Source: Arenicellales bacterium (GTDB lineage Bacteria > Pseudomonadota > Gammaproteobacteria > Arenicellales > JAANXG01). From it: a stretch of DNA of 35,495 nucleotides. The translations under genes were made by a program, and so were the position numbers. The stretch covers positions 1 through 35,495 of the forward strand of contig JASJAT010000043.1 in NCBI GenBank assembly GCA_030066885.1, written 5' to 3'. Below, in pieces: positions 1 to 9,343 of this stretch. The notes beneath the pieces are model-generated. The model searched no databases. It was not told the DNA's origin and was given only the letters and a program-made list of their open reading frames with translations. The stretch's first letter is position 1. Each line of letters begins with the position of its first letter.

Positions 1-2
1 TC

Positions 3-650
3 GAACAGTTGGGACATCCGGTACAGCCTCAATATCTTGATGACATAAACGACCTTGGGGCCGAGTTCGCCCGCTGGGAGGTGGCGACCTCGATAGCCGG
101 TTCCATCATGGGGGTAAATCCATTCGATGAGCCCGATGTAAATGCGACCAAGATAGCAACACAGGAGATCCTGGGACAATCTGCGGAGACCGATGAGCAG
201 GGCCCGGGCGAGCCGGTGCCCAAGAAAAAGAAAATGCCGCTAACAGAATTTCTTGAAAAAGTTCAACCGGCAGATTACATCGCCATACTCGCGTATCTGC
301 CCTTTGATCAAGCATGGACTGATGATTTAAACCAACTCCGCCTGAAGCTAGCCCTCCATTGCAATGTTGCGACATGCCTGGCGTTTGGCCCTAGGTATCT
401 GCATTCAAGTGGTCAACTACACAAAGGCGGCAAGAAAATCGGTCACTTTCTTGTTATCACTGCAACCGCCGTCGAAGACGTGCCGATCCCTCAAGAGCAC
501 TATGGTTTCCAACACCTCATAAACGCCCAAGCGCAGGGTGACATCGAAGTCTTGCAGCAACGAGGCCAAAACGTTTTATCTGTAGACTTGGGGCGTATCG
601 ATCGCGCACGCGACCTACTCGAACAAATGATGACGTCGGTACCGGATTGA
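3..650 (+). CDS. Bifunctional transaldolase/glucose-6-phosphate isomerase, C-terminal part (5' truncated)
   Basis: The reading frame is open to the left edge of the window, so only the last 215 or so residues are present; the apparent TTG start near base 9 is not a real start. The stretch GSIMGVNPFDEPDVNATK and the later FGPRYLHSSGQLHKGG are characteristic of the phosphoglucose isomerase half of transaldolase/phosphoglucose isomerase fusion proteins, where the second motif belongs to the sugar-phosphate isomerase active-site region. Such fusions interconvert glucose-6-phosphate with fructose-6-phosphate and carry out the transaldolase step of the pentose phosphate pathway in the cytosol. The fusion itself is inferred, because the transaldolase half lies outside the window; a stand-alone isomerase of the same subfamily is the alternative. 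Confidence 0.8.
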   Translation, partial: EQLGHPVQPQYLDDINDLGAEFARWEVATSIAGSIMGVNPFDEPDVNATKIATQEILGQSAETDEQGPGEPVPKKKKMPLTEFLEKVQPADYIAILAYLPFDQAWTDDLNQLRLKLALHCNVATCLAFGPRYLHSSGQLHKGGKKIGHFLVITATAVEDVPIPQEHYGFQHLINAQAQGDIEVLQQRGQNVLSVDLGRIDRARDLLEQMMTSVPD

Positions 651-681
651 AATAGCGGTGGCTTGACCCCAAATAGATAGC

Positions 682-960
682 GTGGATACAGAGAATCGAC
701 AATCGACTAGATGGATCCTTGGCAAGATCGTTTGGGTGGCTTTTTCGATAGTATTCTTCTATTCGGGATTATTCCTGACAGAGTGGTTACTCGATGCAGA
801 AACCTTCGCCGGAGGCTGGCGTTGGATAATGATCGCTGCCTTTCCGTTTCTAATTCCAGCGATGCTTATCGTAAATCGGCGCTTTGGTTGCGCCACCGGT
901 ACCTGCAAAAAGAACCCTGCCGATAAGGATTCTTTGCCTGCCCATTTTCCACTAGCTTGA
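682..960 (+). CDS. Small two-helix membrane protein, function unknown
   Basis: A 92-residue frame with a GTG start lies 31 bases after the isomerase gene. It shows two clear hydrophobic segments, roughly residues 12-36 (IVWVAFSIVFFYSGLFLTEW) and 46-64 (WRWIMIAAFPFLIPAMLIVN), separated by a short acidic loop. A basic, Cys-containing tail (RRFGCATGTCKK) follows and would probably face the cytoplasm. No known family is recognised. The start is uncertain because no convincing ribosome binding site precedes the GTG. A frame overlapping it lacks this membrane pattern and is rejected. It is a plausible but unproven gene. Confidence 0.5.
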   Translation: MDTENRQSTRWILGKIVWVAFSIVFFYSGLFLTEWLLDAETFAGGWRWIMIAAFPFLIPAMLIVNRRFGCATGTCKKNPADKDSLPAHFPLA

Positions 961-991
961 TGCAGGGTGGTCTAGCGGAAATGATATCGCC

Positions 992-1462
992 TTAAAAAAA
1001 ATCATCTGCTTTGGCTTGCGTCCACTCAACGCCGACCACTTTCCATTCCTCCTCGGCACGTACGTAACTTACATTGAACCGCAGCATTTCTGCGTGTAAA
1101 TCTAGCAGTTGATCAGCATGGTCAATAGGTTGACCCGCCATGGCTACCAGGATGACGGCATTCGCATTATCCTGGTCAACTATCTGCAACGATCTGGTGA
1201 TCGGAAACAAGTGGACGTTTTTGTGTCCGAGCAGATATAACGCTACAAGTCGTATAATTGAATTCTTGTCGTACTGACCGGATTTAAAATCGTCCGCCAC
1301 CATATCCTTGAGTGTATTTACGTCCTTCGCCTCCGCAGCCAGTTTGGCGTTGCCATTCAGCTGATTTATCTGTTGCTCGGGTGATGTTTCGTCACCGCTA
1401 CACGCAATTAAACTACCAACCAGAAATACAACAAATACCTTGATATAGAGGTATCGGGTCAT
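992..1462 (-). CDS. Putative lipoprotein, NTF2/SnoaL-like fold suspected
   Basis: This 156-residue protein starts with a basic N-terminus and a hydrophobic stretch ending in the lipobox LIAC, with Cys21 the expected lipidation site. It is therefore probably anchored in the inner or outer membrane facing the periplasm. The mature part has a mixed helix/strand pattern ending in RAEEEWKVVGVEWTQ, which resembles the last strands of small NTF2/SnoaL-like domains; this is an inference from pattern only. The ATG lies 8 bases after the stop of the patatin gene on the same strand, so the two are probably translated from one mRNA. No enzymatic residues can be assigned. Confidence 0.65.
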   Translation of the reverse strand: MTRYLYIKVFVVFLVGSLIACSGDETSPEQQINQLNGNAKLAAEAKDVNTLKDMVADDFKSGQYDKNSIIRLVALYLLGHKNVHLFPITRSLQIVDQDNANAVILVAMAGQPIDHADQLLDLHAEMLRFNVSYVRAEEEWKVVGVEWTQAKADDFF

Positions 1463-1470
1463 GAATGAGG

Positions 1471-2607
1471 CTAGCCTAAGAACTCCAACAGTTTCTCTCT
1501 ATGTTCAATAGTATCGTTATAGCCCAAGTCAATTAATTCCCGACAAAATGCGCTGTGGAATAATAAATAGCTCAACAACCTCTCACCACTTCCACGCCGG
1601 GCTCCGATGACACGCATGAGGTACTGGACCGACAAGGGCAGGGCGTCGATGTGAGGTTCGGCGATGGCGGCAATATCTTCACTCGGCGAGATTACAAAGG
1701 TTTCAATATGCTTCAACTCAGTTTGGGTTTGGTTGGTCTCTGACAGTAGGCTCAAGGTCTGGTTAATGCGTTCCAAGCGCTCGATGTCTGCGTTGAGACT
1801 GCTCAAGAACAGGGTGTCCAGGATATAGCCGGCTATCTGTCCCATGCTCGGGTACGCCATGGGCTGCGCAGGGATCTCCGACTCAATTTGGCGCTCCTGC
1901 CTGACACCGATGACTAGAACTTTGTCGGCACCCAAGTGCAACGCCGGGCTTATAGGAGCAGTCTGTCGCATAGATCCATCGCCGAAATACTCTCCCTCGA
2001 TGGCTACTGCTGGAAATATGATGGGTATGGCAGACGATGCCATCAAATGGCCAATATTGATATGAGCGTGTTTGCCCAGCCGTCGGGCACGGGTCCATGG
2101 CTGCAAGTCGTCGGCCCCACGATAGAAAGATACCGATCGACCTGTCTTGTAGCTACAAGCTGTAACGCACAGAGCTCGCATCTCACCACTGCCGACGGCT
2201 TGGTCAATGCGATCAAAGGACAAATGTCGCTCCAGCAATTCGCGCAACGGTGTATTATCGAGCAACGATTTCGGGCTACTTTGCCCAAAGCCGCCCGTTA
2301 GCATGGCAAAGATCAAACGGCCTCCGCGCGAGAATGCGCTCCACACGTCCGCTCGAAACACTTGTTCTATTTCAAAGTTTTCCCAAACCCCTACAAGGCG
2401 ATCTACCCCCTCCTTAAAACGCAACGCAGATGCCGCCAATACAGCAGCGTTGATGGAGCCGGCTGAAGTACCGCATATGATGGGAAATGGATTGTTGACA
2501 TCATCAGGAATGATATCGGCGACTGCCTTCAATACCCCGATCTGATAAGCAGCGCGTGCACCTCCTCCGCCCAAGATCAACCCAACCTGAGGACGAGCCC
2601 GTATCAC
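1471..2607 (-). CDS. Patatin-like phospholipase
   Basis: The 378-residue protein has the patatin signature at its N-terminus: a glycine-rich oxyanion loop GGGGARAAYQ (residues 13-22), the nucleophile elbow GTSAG with Ser48, and the dyad aspartate in FGDGSMRQTAP (Asp210). The family hydrolyses acyl esters of phospholipids or other lipids with a Ser-Asp dyad. No signal peptide is visible, so it is probably cytosolic or membrane-associated. Translation starts at GTG, close to the oxyanion loop as is usual in bacterial members. It lies 25 bases downstream of rhlB on the same strand and just upstream of a lipoprotein gene, so an rhlB-patatin-lipoprotein transcript is likely. The substrate is unknown. 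Confidence 0.85.
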   Translation of the reverse strand: MIRARPQVGLILGGGGARAAYQIGVLKAVADIIPDDVNNPFPIICGTSAGSINAAVLAASALRFKEGVDRLVGVWENFEIEQVFRADVWSAFSRGGRLIFAMLTGGFGQSSPKSLLDNTPLRELLERHLSFDRIDQAVGSGEMRALCVTACSYKTGRSVSFYRGADDLQPWTRARRLGKHAHINIGHLMASSAIPIIFPAVAIEGEYFGDGSMRQTAPISPALHLGADKVLVIGVRQERQIESEIPAQPMAYPSMGQIAGYILDTLFLSSLNADIERLERINQTLSLLSETNQTQTELKHIETFVISPSEDIAAIAEPHIDALPLSVQYLMRVIGARRGSGERLLSYLLFHSAFCRELIDLGYNDTIEHREKLLEFLG

Positions 2608-2632
2608 CCCGAGACCCCCGGCACGCTTTTAA

Positions 2633-4087
2633 CTAGCCGACCGCGGGCGTTTCTCGCCGCCTCACGCGGGTCGGTCGCACAGTATCAGACCTAGCAGCGT
2701 CCCCGCGCGTCGAGTCGCTACTCGACATGTTGCTATCACCAACCCTGGATTGTTTAACCGAATGATGATTGGGATTGTGACCACTGCTAGCTTTGTCGCG
2801 ATTGGCTTTACTGCTTCTGTTGTCGGGTTGTTGCCCGAGTCGCCTACCCGGTTTATTCTGCGGTTGTTTGCGCCGTGACGCATGGTTGCGCTTTGATTCT
2901 ACCCTTTGTGGCGGTTTTGGATCAGCCAGATCACTTGCATCAAAGTTCGCCACAGGAATCCTATGGCCGATATATTGCTCTATGTCAGCCAGAGAAAACG
3001 CATGGGTTTCACAGGCAAAACTGATGGCGTCGCCATCCGCGCCGGCCCGTGCCGTACGCCCAACACGATGCACGTAGTCTTCAGCATCTTGTGGCAAATC
3101 GAAATTAATTACGTGGCTGACATTGTCAATATGTAATCCCCTTGCGGCCACATCGGTAGCCACTAAAAGGGCCAGCTCCCCTTGCTTGAATTTTCGTAAA
3201 AGACGTTCCCGTTCTTTTTGCGGCACGTCACCGGAAAGTACCCCTGCAGAATAACCATTACCTACCAGCCATGCCCCTAAAGATTCTGCTGTCTGTTTAG
3301 TATTGCTGAATATCAAGGTCCGCGTAGGGTCGAATTTCTGCAGTAGCCCTATTAGTAGTGACACCTTCTCGTCGTTCGCTGGGAAATAAATTCGTTCTTG
3401 TACTGCATCAACTGTCGCGAACTGGGACTCCACTTTTACAGTTCGTGGATTGTTCATATGCTCGTAGGCCAATTCATTTACGCGCAAAGACAAAGTCGCC
3501 GAAAACAACATATTTAGACGCTTTTCGGGCTTTGGCATCCGGCGCAACAAGAACCGTATGTCACGAATAAAACCTAAATCGAACATACGATCCGCCTCGT
3601 CAAGAACCATGACCTCGATCGCGTTTAGAGAAAAGACTTTTTGCTTGAAATAGTCTATGACTCGCCCGGGTGTACCGATCAGCACGTCTGCTCCCGACTC
3701 CAATTCGCGCCTCTGCTTATCATAGCCAGTGCCGCCGTAAGCCAGAACCAACCGATATGGTAGATGTCGACCTATAGCTTGCGCATCTTTGAATATTTGG
3801 ATAGCAAGTTCACGAGTGGGCGCCAAGATTAGGGCACGTAGGCCTGACGTTGCAGCCGTCGCGTTAGTGCGATGCAGTCTGGCAAACGTTGCAATAAGAA
3901 AAGCTGCGGTCTTGCCTGTTCCCGTTTGTGCCTGACCTGCAACATCCTGCTGTTCAAGCAGATAAGGTAGCGCTCTGGCTTGAATCGGGGTGAGGAATTC
4001 TAAATTCGCCCCTTTGATACCTTGCGTCAGTGCGGGGGGAAGGTCAAGATCGATAAAGCGTTGGTCGGTAAGGTGTTTTTGAGTCAT
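2633..4087 (-). CDS. rhlB: ATP-dependent RNA helicase RhlB (DEAD-box)
   Basis: All DEAD-box helicase motifs are visible in the 484-residue protein: the Q-motif region [11 protein letters not shown] (31-41), Walker A AQTGTGKT (53-60), PTRELA (90-95), DEAD (163-166), SAT (196-198), ARGLHIDNV and [10 protein letters not shown] in the second RecA domain. The N-terminus [11 protein letters not shown] matches RhlB rather than other paralogues, and divergence from trxA-rho is the classical rhlB context. RhlB unwinds RNA for the RNase E degradosome in enterics. After about residue 395 comes a low-complexity tail rich in Lys, Arg, Ser and Asn, making it longer than the roughly 420-residue E. coli protein; this tail probably binds RNA or partner proteins. 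Confidence 0.92.
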   Translation of the reverse strand: MTQKHLTDQRFIDLDLPPALTQGIKGANLEFLTPIQARALPYLLEQQDVAGQAQTGTGKTAAFLIATFARLHRTNATAATSGLRALILAPTRELAIQIFKDAQAIGRHLPYRLVLAYGGTGYDKQRRELESGADVLIGTPGRVIDYFKQKVFSLNAIEVMVLDEADRMFDLGFIRDIRFLLRRMPKPEKRLNMLFSATLSLRVNELAYEHMNNPRTVKVESQFATVDAVQERIYFPANDEKVSLLIGLLQKFDPTRTLIFSNTKQTAESLGAWLVGNGYSAGVLSGDVPQKERERLLRKFKQGELALLVATDVAARGLHIDNVSHVINFDLPQDAEDYVHRVGRTARAGADGDAISFACETHAFSLADIEQYIGHRIPVANFDASDLADPKPPQRVESKRNHASRRKQPQNKPGRRLGQQPDNRSSKANRDKASSGHNPNHHSVKQSRVGDSNMSSSDSTRGDAARSDTVRPTRVRRRETPAVG

Positions 4088-4144
4088 AAATCAGATTCTC
4101 TAAGCATAGCAGAGAACCTGCGTATCGACCTATCAGAAAAAGCG

Positions 4145-4174
4145 TTTGGAATACGCCACCGGGAGGGCTAGAAT
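4145..4174 (+). promoter_or_regulatory. Candidate sigma-70 promoter for trxA
   Basis: TTTGGA (4145-4150) and TAGAAT (4169-4174) are separated by 18 bases and lie 41 bases upstream of the trxA start, within the short divergent gap between rhlB and trxA. The -10 box matches five of six consensus positions, the -35 box four of six. This is a visual match only; no transcription start is known. Confidence 0.35.
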
Positions 4175-4215
4175 TCTATCCCCAATTTGGAACGTAATGA
4201 GGTTCAATACATTTT

Positions 4216-4539
4216 ATGTCGGAAATAGTTCATGTCACCGATGACGGTTTTGAAAAGGATGTCTTACAAAGTGAAAATGCAGTTCTAGTAGAATATTGGG
4301 CCGAGTGGTGTGGCCCCTGCAAAATGATCGCACCGGTCCTAGAAGAAGTGGCTTCCGAGTATGCCGGTACGCTCAAGGTGGCTAAGTTAAATATCGACGA
4401 TAATCCAAACACTCCACCAAAGTATGGCATTCGCGGTATTCCGACACTCATGTTGTTCAAAGATGGCAATGTTGAAGCCACTAAAGTCGGAGCAGTTTCT
4501 AAATCACAACTAACTGCCTTTATCGACGGCAATATATGA
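4216..4539 (+). CDS. trxA: Thioredoxin 1
   Basis: A 107-residue protein with the complete thioredoxin active site WCGPC (Cys32, Cys35), the cis-proline loop RGIPTLM (Pro76) and the usual length. It is the cytosolic dithiol reductant kept reduced by thioredoxin reductase and donates electrons to ribonucleotide reductase, methionine sulfoxide reductases and others. The gene sits between rhlB (divergent) and rho (same strand), the conserved gammaproteobacterial order. The loop near residue 66 reads [12 protein letters not shown], where TAPKYGIRG is the usual form, a minor variation away from the catalytic residues. Confidence 0.95.
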   Translation: MSEIVHVTDDGFEKDVLQSENAVLVEYWAEWCGPCKMIAPVLEEVASEYAGTLKVAKLNIDDNPNTPPKYGIRGIPTLMLFKDGNVEATKVGAVSKSQLTAFIDGNI

Positions 4540-4572
4540 CCTCAGACACACCTTCTGAATACGACAAAACAG

Positions 4573-4595
4573 GTGCTGGACCTGGTGTCCAGCAC
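4573..4595 (+). terminator. Perfect hairpin between trxA and rho (possible attenuator or terminator)
   Basis: GTGCTGGAC (4573-4581) and GTCCAGCAC (4587-4595) form a perfect 9-bp stem around a 5-base loop, 33 bases after the trxA stop and 73 bases before rho. No U-run follows, so it is not a canonical intrinsic terminator. It may stabilise the trxA 3' end or form part of the rho leader, where Rho represses its own gene in enterics. Confidence 0.45.
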
Positions 4596-4668
4596 GTGCT
4601 ATCTTAATAGAATACTGGTTACTGTTCTCGCCACAACAACACTTTCCCGCTAACTTTCTTGACGTCAA

Positions 4669-5961
4669 ATGGCGTCCACAGAGCCTGTTTCACAGTCTAT
4701 GTCCCTATCCTTAGCTGAATTAAAGAAGAAACCGCCGACAGAATTAGCGGAAATGGCCCGCTCAATGAAGCTCGACGGTGTGGGCCGCATGCGAAAGCAG
4801 GATCAGATTTTCGCCATACTCAAGGCGCAGGCTCGAAAAGGTGAGGACATCGTCGGTGAGGGGGTAGTCGAGATATTGCAAGACGGTTTCGGATTCTTGC
4901 GCTCTGCCGACAGTTCATATCTTGCGGGACCTGACGATATTTATGTCTCCCCCAGTCAGATTCGAAGATTCAACCTACGTACCGGTGATACAGTATCTGG
5001 ATTGATACGGCCGCCAAAGGAATCGGAACGCTATTTCGCCTTGCTGAAGGTGGAAAGTATTAATTTCCAGTCTCCGGATGAAGCGAAGAATAAGATACTT
5101 TTTGAAAACCTAACACCCTTGCACCCGGATGAACGAATCCGGCTGGAACAAGGAAACGGTTCGACAGAAGATATCACTGCGCGCGTAATCGATCTCGTCG
5201 CACCCATCGGAAAAGGACAACGGGGTCTATTGGTGTCTTCACCCAAGAGCGGTAAGACGGTGATGCTGCAACAAATCGCGCACTCGATCACCGCTAATCA
5301 TCCTGATTGTGTTTTGATGGTGCTACTCATAGATGAGCGACCGGAAGAAGTAACCGAGATGCAAAGATCCGTGCGTGGAGAGGTCATATCATCTACGTTT
5401 GATGAACCCGCTGCGCGCCACGTTCAAGTGGCTGAGATGGTGATCGAGAAGGCTAAAAGACTGGTCGAACACAAAAAGGATGTCATTATTCTACTCGACT
5501 CCATAACGCGCCTGGCCCGTGCCTATAATACCGTCCAGCCTGCCTCGGGCAAGGTATTGACCGGGGGAGTCGACGCTAATGCACTGCAAAAACCGAAACG
5601 ATTCTTCGGGGCCGCGCGAAACATCGAAGAGGGAGGCAGCCTAACTATTCTAGCTACAGCCTTGATCGAAACCGGCTCTAAAATGGACGAAGTGATTTAC
5701 GAAGAATTCAAGGGTACCGGAAACTCCGAAATACATCTCGACCGACGCATCTCTGAGAAGCGGGTTTATCCTGCAATCATCATCGGTAAATCGAGTACCC
5801 GAAGAGAAGAATTGCTTACCGATCCCAACGAATTGCAGAAAATCTGGCTGCTACGTAAGTTGCTCCATCCCATGGATGACATAGAAGCAATCGAGTTTTT
5901 GCTTGATAAGCTGCGTGCGACAAAGACTAACGCCGAGTTTTTCCAGTCAATGAAAAGATAG
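4669..5961 (+). CDS. rho: Transcription termination factor Rho
   Basis: Rho is the hexameric RNA-dependent ATPase that terminates transcription. The 430-residue protein shows the Rho N-terminal helical domain with [12 protein letters not shown], the cold-shock RNA-binding domain with GFGFLRS (73-79) and [11 protein letters not shown], Walker A SPKSGKT (191-197), [11 protein letters not shown], and the Q/R-loop region ending in [20 protein letters not shown]. It is nearly collinear with E. coli Rho (419 residues). The ATG used here adds ten residues relative to that protein; the second Met (codon 11, base 4699, [10 protein letters not shown]) aligns with the E. coli start and may be the true one, since neither has a clear Shine-Dalgarno sequence. 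Confidence 0.96.
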   Translation: MASTEPVSQSMSLSLAELKKKPPTELAEMARSMKLDGVGRMRKQDQIFAILKAQARKGEDIVGEGVVEILQDGFGFLRSADSSYLAGPDDIYVSPSQIRRFNLRTGDTVSGLIRPPKESERYFALLKVESINFQSPDEAKNKILFENLTPLHPDERIRLEQGNGSTEDITARVIDLVAPIGKGQRGLLVSSPKSGKTVMLQQIAHSITANHPDCVLMVLLIDERPEEVTEMQRSVRGEVISSTFDEPAARHVQVAEMVIEKAKRLVEHKKDVIILLDSITRLARAYNTVQPASGKVLTGGVDANALQKPKRFFGAARNIEEGGSLTILATALIETGSKMDEVIYEEFKGTGNSEIHLDRRISEKRVYPAIIIGKSSTRREELLTDPNELQKIWLLRKLLHPMDDIEAIEFLLDKLRATKTNAEFFQSMKR

Positions 5962-6034
5962 GCGGTCTTGGGGTTGATTTGGCGGCTCGAAATCCCATAT
6001 TATCCGCTGCCTTTTTTGAACCCAGAGCCTCGAT

Positions 6035-6238
6035 ATGAAAGCCGATATTCATCCGAAATACCAAGAGATCAAGGTCGTTTGTGCCTGTGGAAACTCGTTC
6101 GTCACACGCTCAACCCTGGATCAGGAACTGCACGTAGAAATTTGTTCCGCTTGTCACCCCTTCTACACTGGCAAGCAAAAGATCATGGATACCGAAGGTC
6201 GCGTCGGTAAATTCAAGCAAAAGTACGCCAGGAAATAG
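6035..6238 (+). CDS. rpmE: 50S ribosomal protein L31, zinc-binding type
   Basis: The 67-residue sequence starts [20 protein letters not shown] and has the four cysteines of the zinc-containing form (Cys16, Cys18, Cys37, Cys40), followed by the conserved [10 protein letters not shown]31 sits at the central protuberance bridging the two ribosomal subunits. Because it has the zinc-binding set, a zinc-independent paralogue (YkgM type) elsewhere in the genome, under zinc-starvation control, is possible but not visible here. The gene follows rho by 73 bases on the same strand. An overlapping longer frame in this stretch is a shadow. Confidence 0.95.
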   Translation: MKADIHPKYQEIKVVCACGNSFVTRSTLDQELHVEICSACHPFYTGKQKIMDTEGRVGKFKQKYARK

Positions 6239-6320
6239 TTAGAACGCCCCTCATTGATTATTGTATAGAGGCAAGCTCGGGCGAAGGCGCCGATCCTACC
6301 CCAACGCATCTGTTTAAGGT

Positions 6321-6509
6321 TTAAATTTCAACCATTTCGAAGTCTTCCTTGGTTGCGTCGCAGTCAGGACAAACCCAAGTATCTGGGATGTCTTCCCAGC
6401 GCGTGCCCGGGGCGAAACCCTCCTCTGGAAGTCCTTTTTCTTCTTCATAGATAAACCCACATATCACACACATGTATGTCTTGTATTCCACCGCGGTTTC
6501 TTGGTTCAT
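6321..6509 (-). CDS. rubA: Rubredoxin
   Basis: A 62-residue protein with the iron-binding pattern CVICG (Cys14, Cys17) and [11 protein letters not shown] (Cys47, Cys50), plus the conserved core [16 protein letters not shown] single iron is held by the four cysteines, and the protein carries one electron between a flavoprotein reductase and oxidases or hydroxylases in the cytosol. A seven-residue extension (MNQETAV) precedes the first conserved Tyr. It is divergent from thiD, an arrangement common in Pseudomonas-like genomes. The electron partners are not in this window. Confidence 0.95.
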   Translation of the reverse strand: MNQETAVEYKTYMCVICGFIYEEEKGLPEEGFAPGTRWEDIPDTWVCPDCDATKEDFEMVEI

Positions 6510-6534
6510 GATAGGACAAAATAACTATTATAAC

Positions 6535-6649
6535 GTCTTACAAATGGGGGCGTTTCATAGTTTTTCCTAGGGTTATATCCGTATTGACAAAAAGTACTGA
6601 ATGCACGGACGCGGTATGAAATACTGCGCCTTGTACAAGTCTTACAAGT
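6535..6649. promoter_or_regulatory. Divergent rubA-thiD control region with repeated short motifs
   Basis: The motif GTCTTACAA occurs twice (6535-6543 and 6639-6647), the second copy inside a direct pair TACAAGT (6634-6640 and 6643-6649). CTTGTACAAG at 6630-6639 is a perfect 10-bp palindrome directly upstream of thiD. No TPP riboswitch is recognisable before thiD. These repeats could be a regulator binding site; no regulator is known. Confidence 0.3.
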
Positions 6650-6660
6650 AACACAATGAT

Positions 6661-7446
6661 ATGCGATCTCCACCCATAGTAATGACCTTTGGTGGACATG
6701 ACCCCAGCAGTGGTGCGGGAATTCAAGCTGATGCGTTAACCGTACACGCCCTATCCTGTCATCCGGTGACGGTTGTGACTGCAGTCACCGTACAGAATTC
6801 TCAAGGGGTTTTAGACTATCAGCTGATCACTCCTCAGCATATTTTCGACCAAGCTAAGGCGTTGCTGAACGACATGGATATTGCGGTGATCAAGACGGGC
6901 ATGCTTGGTAACGACGAAGCGGTAAAAGTTGTAGGTGAAATTTCGAAGTCACTTCCAGGCATACCACTTATCGTAGACCCGGTACTGGCCTCTAACACGG
7001 GTCAATCCTTGTCTACCGATGAACTCGTTCCAGCCTTACACGAACATTTATTACCAGGAGCAACTTTAACCACGCCTAATGTCGACGAATGCCGCATCCT
7101 TGGTAGAAGCCGTAGCATCGAGAGTTGTGTTAACGCGATACTTAAATTAGGTTGCCGGAACATCCTGGTAACAGGTACGCATGATAGTGAAACAGCTGAT
7201 GTCGAACACACGTTGTTTATGGCCGGAGGTAGATCGTACCGAAGCAGCTATCCCCGGTTGCAAGGTGAATACCATGGCTCCGGTTGTACGCTTGCCGCCG
7301 CCGTTTCCGCTTTCGTCGCCCGTGGCTTCAGCGTCGATCGGGCAGTAGCTAGCGCCCTCGACTATACCTGGCAGACGATAAAACAAGCATATAAAGTCGG
7401 CTACGGACAATTCATCCCCCAGCGATCGGTGTGCAGTGAAGATTAG
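6661..7446 (+). CDS. thiD: Hydroxymethylpyrimidine/phosphomethylpyrimidine kinase
   Basis: This 261-residue ribokinase-fold enzyme phosphorylates HMP and HMP-phosphate to HMP-diphosphate, the pyrimidine half of thiamine. The N-terminus TFGGHDPSSGAGIQAD is the family substrate-binding motif, followed by TAVTVQNSQGV, and the anion-hole motif GSGCT (residues 206-210) near the C-terminus marks the phosphoryl-transfer site. Its 3' end overlaps the thiE GTG start by 11 bases, so the two are translationally coupled and make the two steps that precede thiamine phosphate formation. Length is usual. Confidence 0.94.
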   Translation: MRSPPIVMTFGGHDPSSGAGIQADALTVHALSCHPVTVVTAVTVQNSQGVLDYQLITPQHIFDQAKALLNDMDIAVIKTGMLGNDEAVKVVGEISKSLPGIPLIVDPVLASNTGQSLSTDELVPALHEHLLPGATLTTPNVDECRILGRSRSIESCVNAILKLGCRNILVTGTHDSETADVEHTLFMAGGRSYRSSYPRLQGEYHGSGCTLAAAVSAFVARGFSVDRAVASALDYTWQTIKQAYKVGYGQFIPQRSVCSED

Positions 7447-8050
7447 AGGCCTCTACGTGATCACTGACCCGGACTTGATTGGATCCCGTCTAGGGGAGGC
7501 TGTGGAAGCAGCTCTGCAAGGTGGTGCTACCATTGTGCAGTATCGCCAAAAAGACAAACTAGTCTCCACCTACCAGCACGACGCCCAAAAGTTAAGCGAG
7601 CTGACGAAACGTTATGACGCCACCTTCATCATCAATGACGACGTGGAATTGGCCCGGGAGATCGACGCTGACGGGGTCCACGTTGGCCGCTCCGATCCCA
7701 GCATCACACTTGCTCGATCGATTATAGGAAGGCATAAAATTGTGGGTGTCTCTTGTTACAATGACATGACGCGTGCACTGGATGCGCAACAGCAAGGCGC
7801 AGACTACATCGCCTTTGGTGGTTTTTATGGATCGGCGATAAAACCAAACGCAGTAAGGGCCTCAATCAAACTCTTACGGCAAGCAAAATCCGAGCTGACG
7901 GTGCCCCTGGTGGCTATCGGTGGTATCAATGAACAAAACGGTAAACAATTAATTAGCGCGGGTGCAGATTCACTGGCTGTTATCAGTGCTGTGTTCGCAC
8001 AAAAGGATATAAAAACCGCAGCGAGACGATTGTCCAACTTATTCAACTAA
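7436..8050 (+). CDS. thiE: Thiamine-phosphate synthase
   Basis: A 204-residue TIM-barrel enzyme that joins HMP-diphosphate and thiazole phosphate to give thiamine phosphate. Visible family motifs are YVITDP (7-12), the diphosphate-binding QYRQKDK (35-41), INDDVELA (66-73) with the metal-binding aspartates, GVHVG (80-84), and the thiazole-phosphate loop [18 protein letters not shown] near residue 130. The GTG start inside thiD is preferred because the product begins right at the first strand. The gene ends 17 bases before hemL, so thiD-thiE-hemL probably forms one operon. Confidence 0.93.
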   Translation: MKIRGLYVITDPDLIGSRLGEAVEAALQGGATIVQYRQKDKLVSTYQHDAQKLSELTKRYDATFIINDDVELAREIDADGVHVGRSDPSITLARSIIGRHKIVGVSCYNDMTRALDAQQQGADYIAFGGFYGSAIKPNAVRASIKLLRQAKSELTVPLVAIGGINEQNGKQLISAGADSLAVISAVFAQKDIKTAARRLSNLFN

Positions 8051-8067
8051 AAGTTCCGCTAAAACAA

Positions 8068-9339
8068 ATGAACAGTGCATTTACGACGGCTAAAAAATAT
8101 ATCCCCGGTGGTGTCAACTCACCGGTTCGCGCCTTCAAGGGCGTTGGCGGTGATCCTGTTTTCATCGATCGAGCACAAGGCGCGTATCTTTGGGACATCG
8201 ATGGAAATCGTTATATAGACTACGTCGGTTCCTGGGGACCCATGATCCTGGGCCACGCGCACCCGCGAGTAATCGAAGCGGTTAAGCAAGCTGCGGAACA
8301 TGGACTGAGTTTTGGTGCACCGACACTGGTCGAAACGAATCTAGCTGAAAAAATTTGTGAACTAATTCCTTCTATAGACAAAGTGCGCATGGTTAGCTCA
8401 GGGACCGAAGCTACAATGAGTGCGATACGCTTGGCCCGGGGCTTTACGGGGCGCGACAAGATTGTCAAATTTGAAGGTTGTTATCACGGCCATGCTGACA
8501 GTCTTCTGGTCAAGGCGGGATCTGGTGCACTCACGCTGGGTGTCCCCACATCACCGGGCGTCCCAGCCGATCTTGCCCGACATACCATTACCGTCGAATA
8601 CAACAATGAGGAGCAGGTACGTAAAGTCTTTGCTGGGGCTGGGAAAGAAATAGCCGCGATTATTGTCGAACCCGTCGCCGGCAACATGAATTGTGTACCA
8701 CCAAAGCCGGGATTTCTTGAGACACTGCGAGAACTTTGTAGTCGGCACGACAGCATACTGTTGTTTGACGAAGTAATGACCGGTTTTCGTGTCGGTTTGA
8801 CCGGTGCTCAAGGCCTTTTTCAGATCGAACCGGACCTGACAACGTTCGGTAAGGTTATAGGTGGCGGTATGCCGGTTGGCGCTTTTGGCGGCAAGGCGGA
8901 AATAATGGATCACCTCTCCCCCGACGGTCCTGTTTACCAAGCGGGGACGTTGTCTGGAAATCCGGTAGCTATGGCGGCGGGGCTTGAGACGTTGCGCCTC
9001 ATAGCCGAACCGGGGTTTTTTGAGACACTAAGTGAAAATACAGCGTACCTGACGGAACAGATTGGTCATGCCGCTGCCCAACAGCAGATTGCTTTGCACA
9101 CTCAACATGTCGGGGCCATGTTCGGCTTATTTTTTTCCGATGCTAAACAAATCAGTTCATTTGATGAAGTTATGGCTTGTGACACGGAAAAGTTTGGATC
9201 TTTTTTTCACGGCATGTTAGAGGCTGGTGTGTATCTAGCGCCGTCCGCTTTTGAGGCCGGCTTTGTTTCTTCCGCCCATAGTCCAGAAGATCTGGACGCT
9301 ACCGTATCCGCGGCGCGAGATGTGTTTGCGAGGCTATAA
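8068..9339 (+). CDS. hemL: Glutamate-1-semialdehyde 2,1-aminomutase
   Basis: The 423-residue PLP enzyme turns glutamate-1-semialdehyde into 5-aminolevulinate, the last step of the C5 route that starts tetrapyrrole synthesis. It begins with [13 protein letters not shown], typical of HemL, and has [10 protein letters not shown] (110-119) for cofactor phosphate binding, the cofactor aspartate in [11 protein letters not shown] (Asp234), and the Schiff-base Lys262 in [17 protein letters not shown]. Length matches the family. As in pseudomonads it lies directly downstream of thiD-thiE. Confidence 0.96.
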   Translation: MNSAFTTAKKYIPGGVNSPVRAFKGVGGDPVFIDRAQGAYLWDIDGNRYIDYVGSWGPMILGHAHPRVIEAVKQAAEHGLSFGAPTLVETNLAEKICELIPSIDKVRMVSSGTEATMSAIRLARGFTGRDKIVKFEGCYHGHADSLLVKAGSGALTLGVPTSPGVPADLARHTITVEYNNEEQVRKVFAGAGKEIAAIIVEPVAGNMNCVPPKPGFLETLRELCSRHDSILLFDEVMTGFRVGLTGAQGLFQIEPDLTTFGKVIGGGMPVGAFGGKAEIMDHLSPDGPVYQAGTLSGNPVAMAAGLETLRLIAEPGFFETLSENTAYLTEQIGHAAAQQQIALHTQHVGAMFGLFFSDAKQISSFDEVMACDTEKFGSFFHGMLEAGVYLAPSAFEAGFVSSAHSPEDLDATVSAARDVFARL

Positions 9340-9343
9340 ACTA

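Noticed and set aside
6584..6620. Sigma-70 promoter TTGACA with TATGAA before thiD
   Set aside because: The spacer is 25 bases, too long; no -10 box lies at 16-18 bases.
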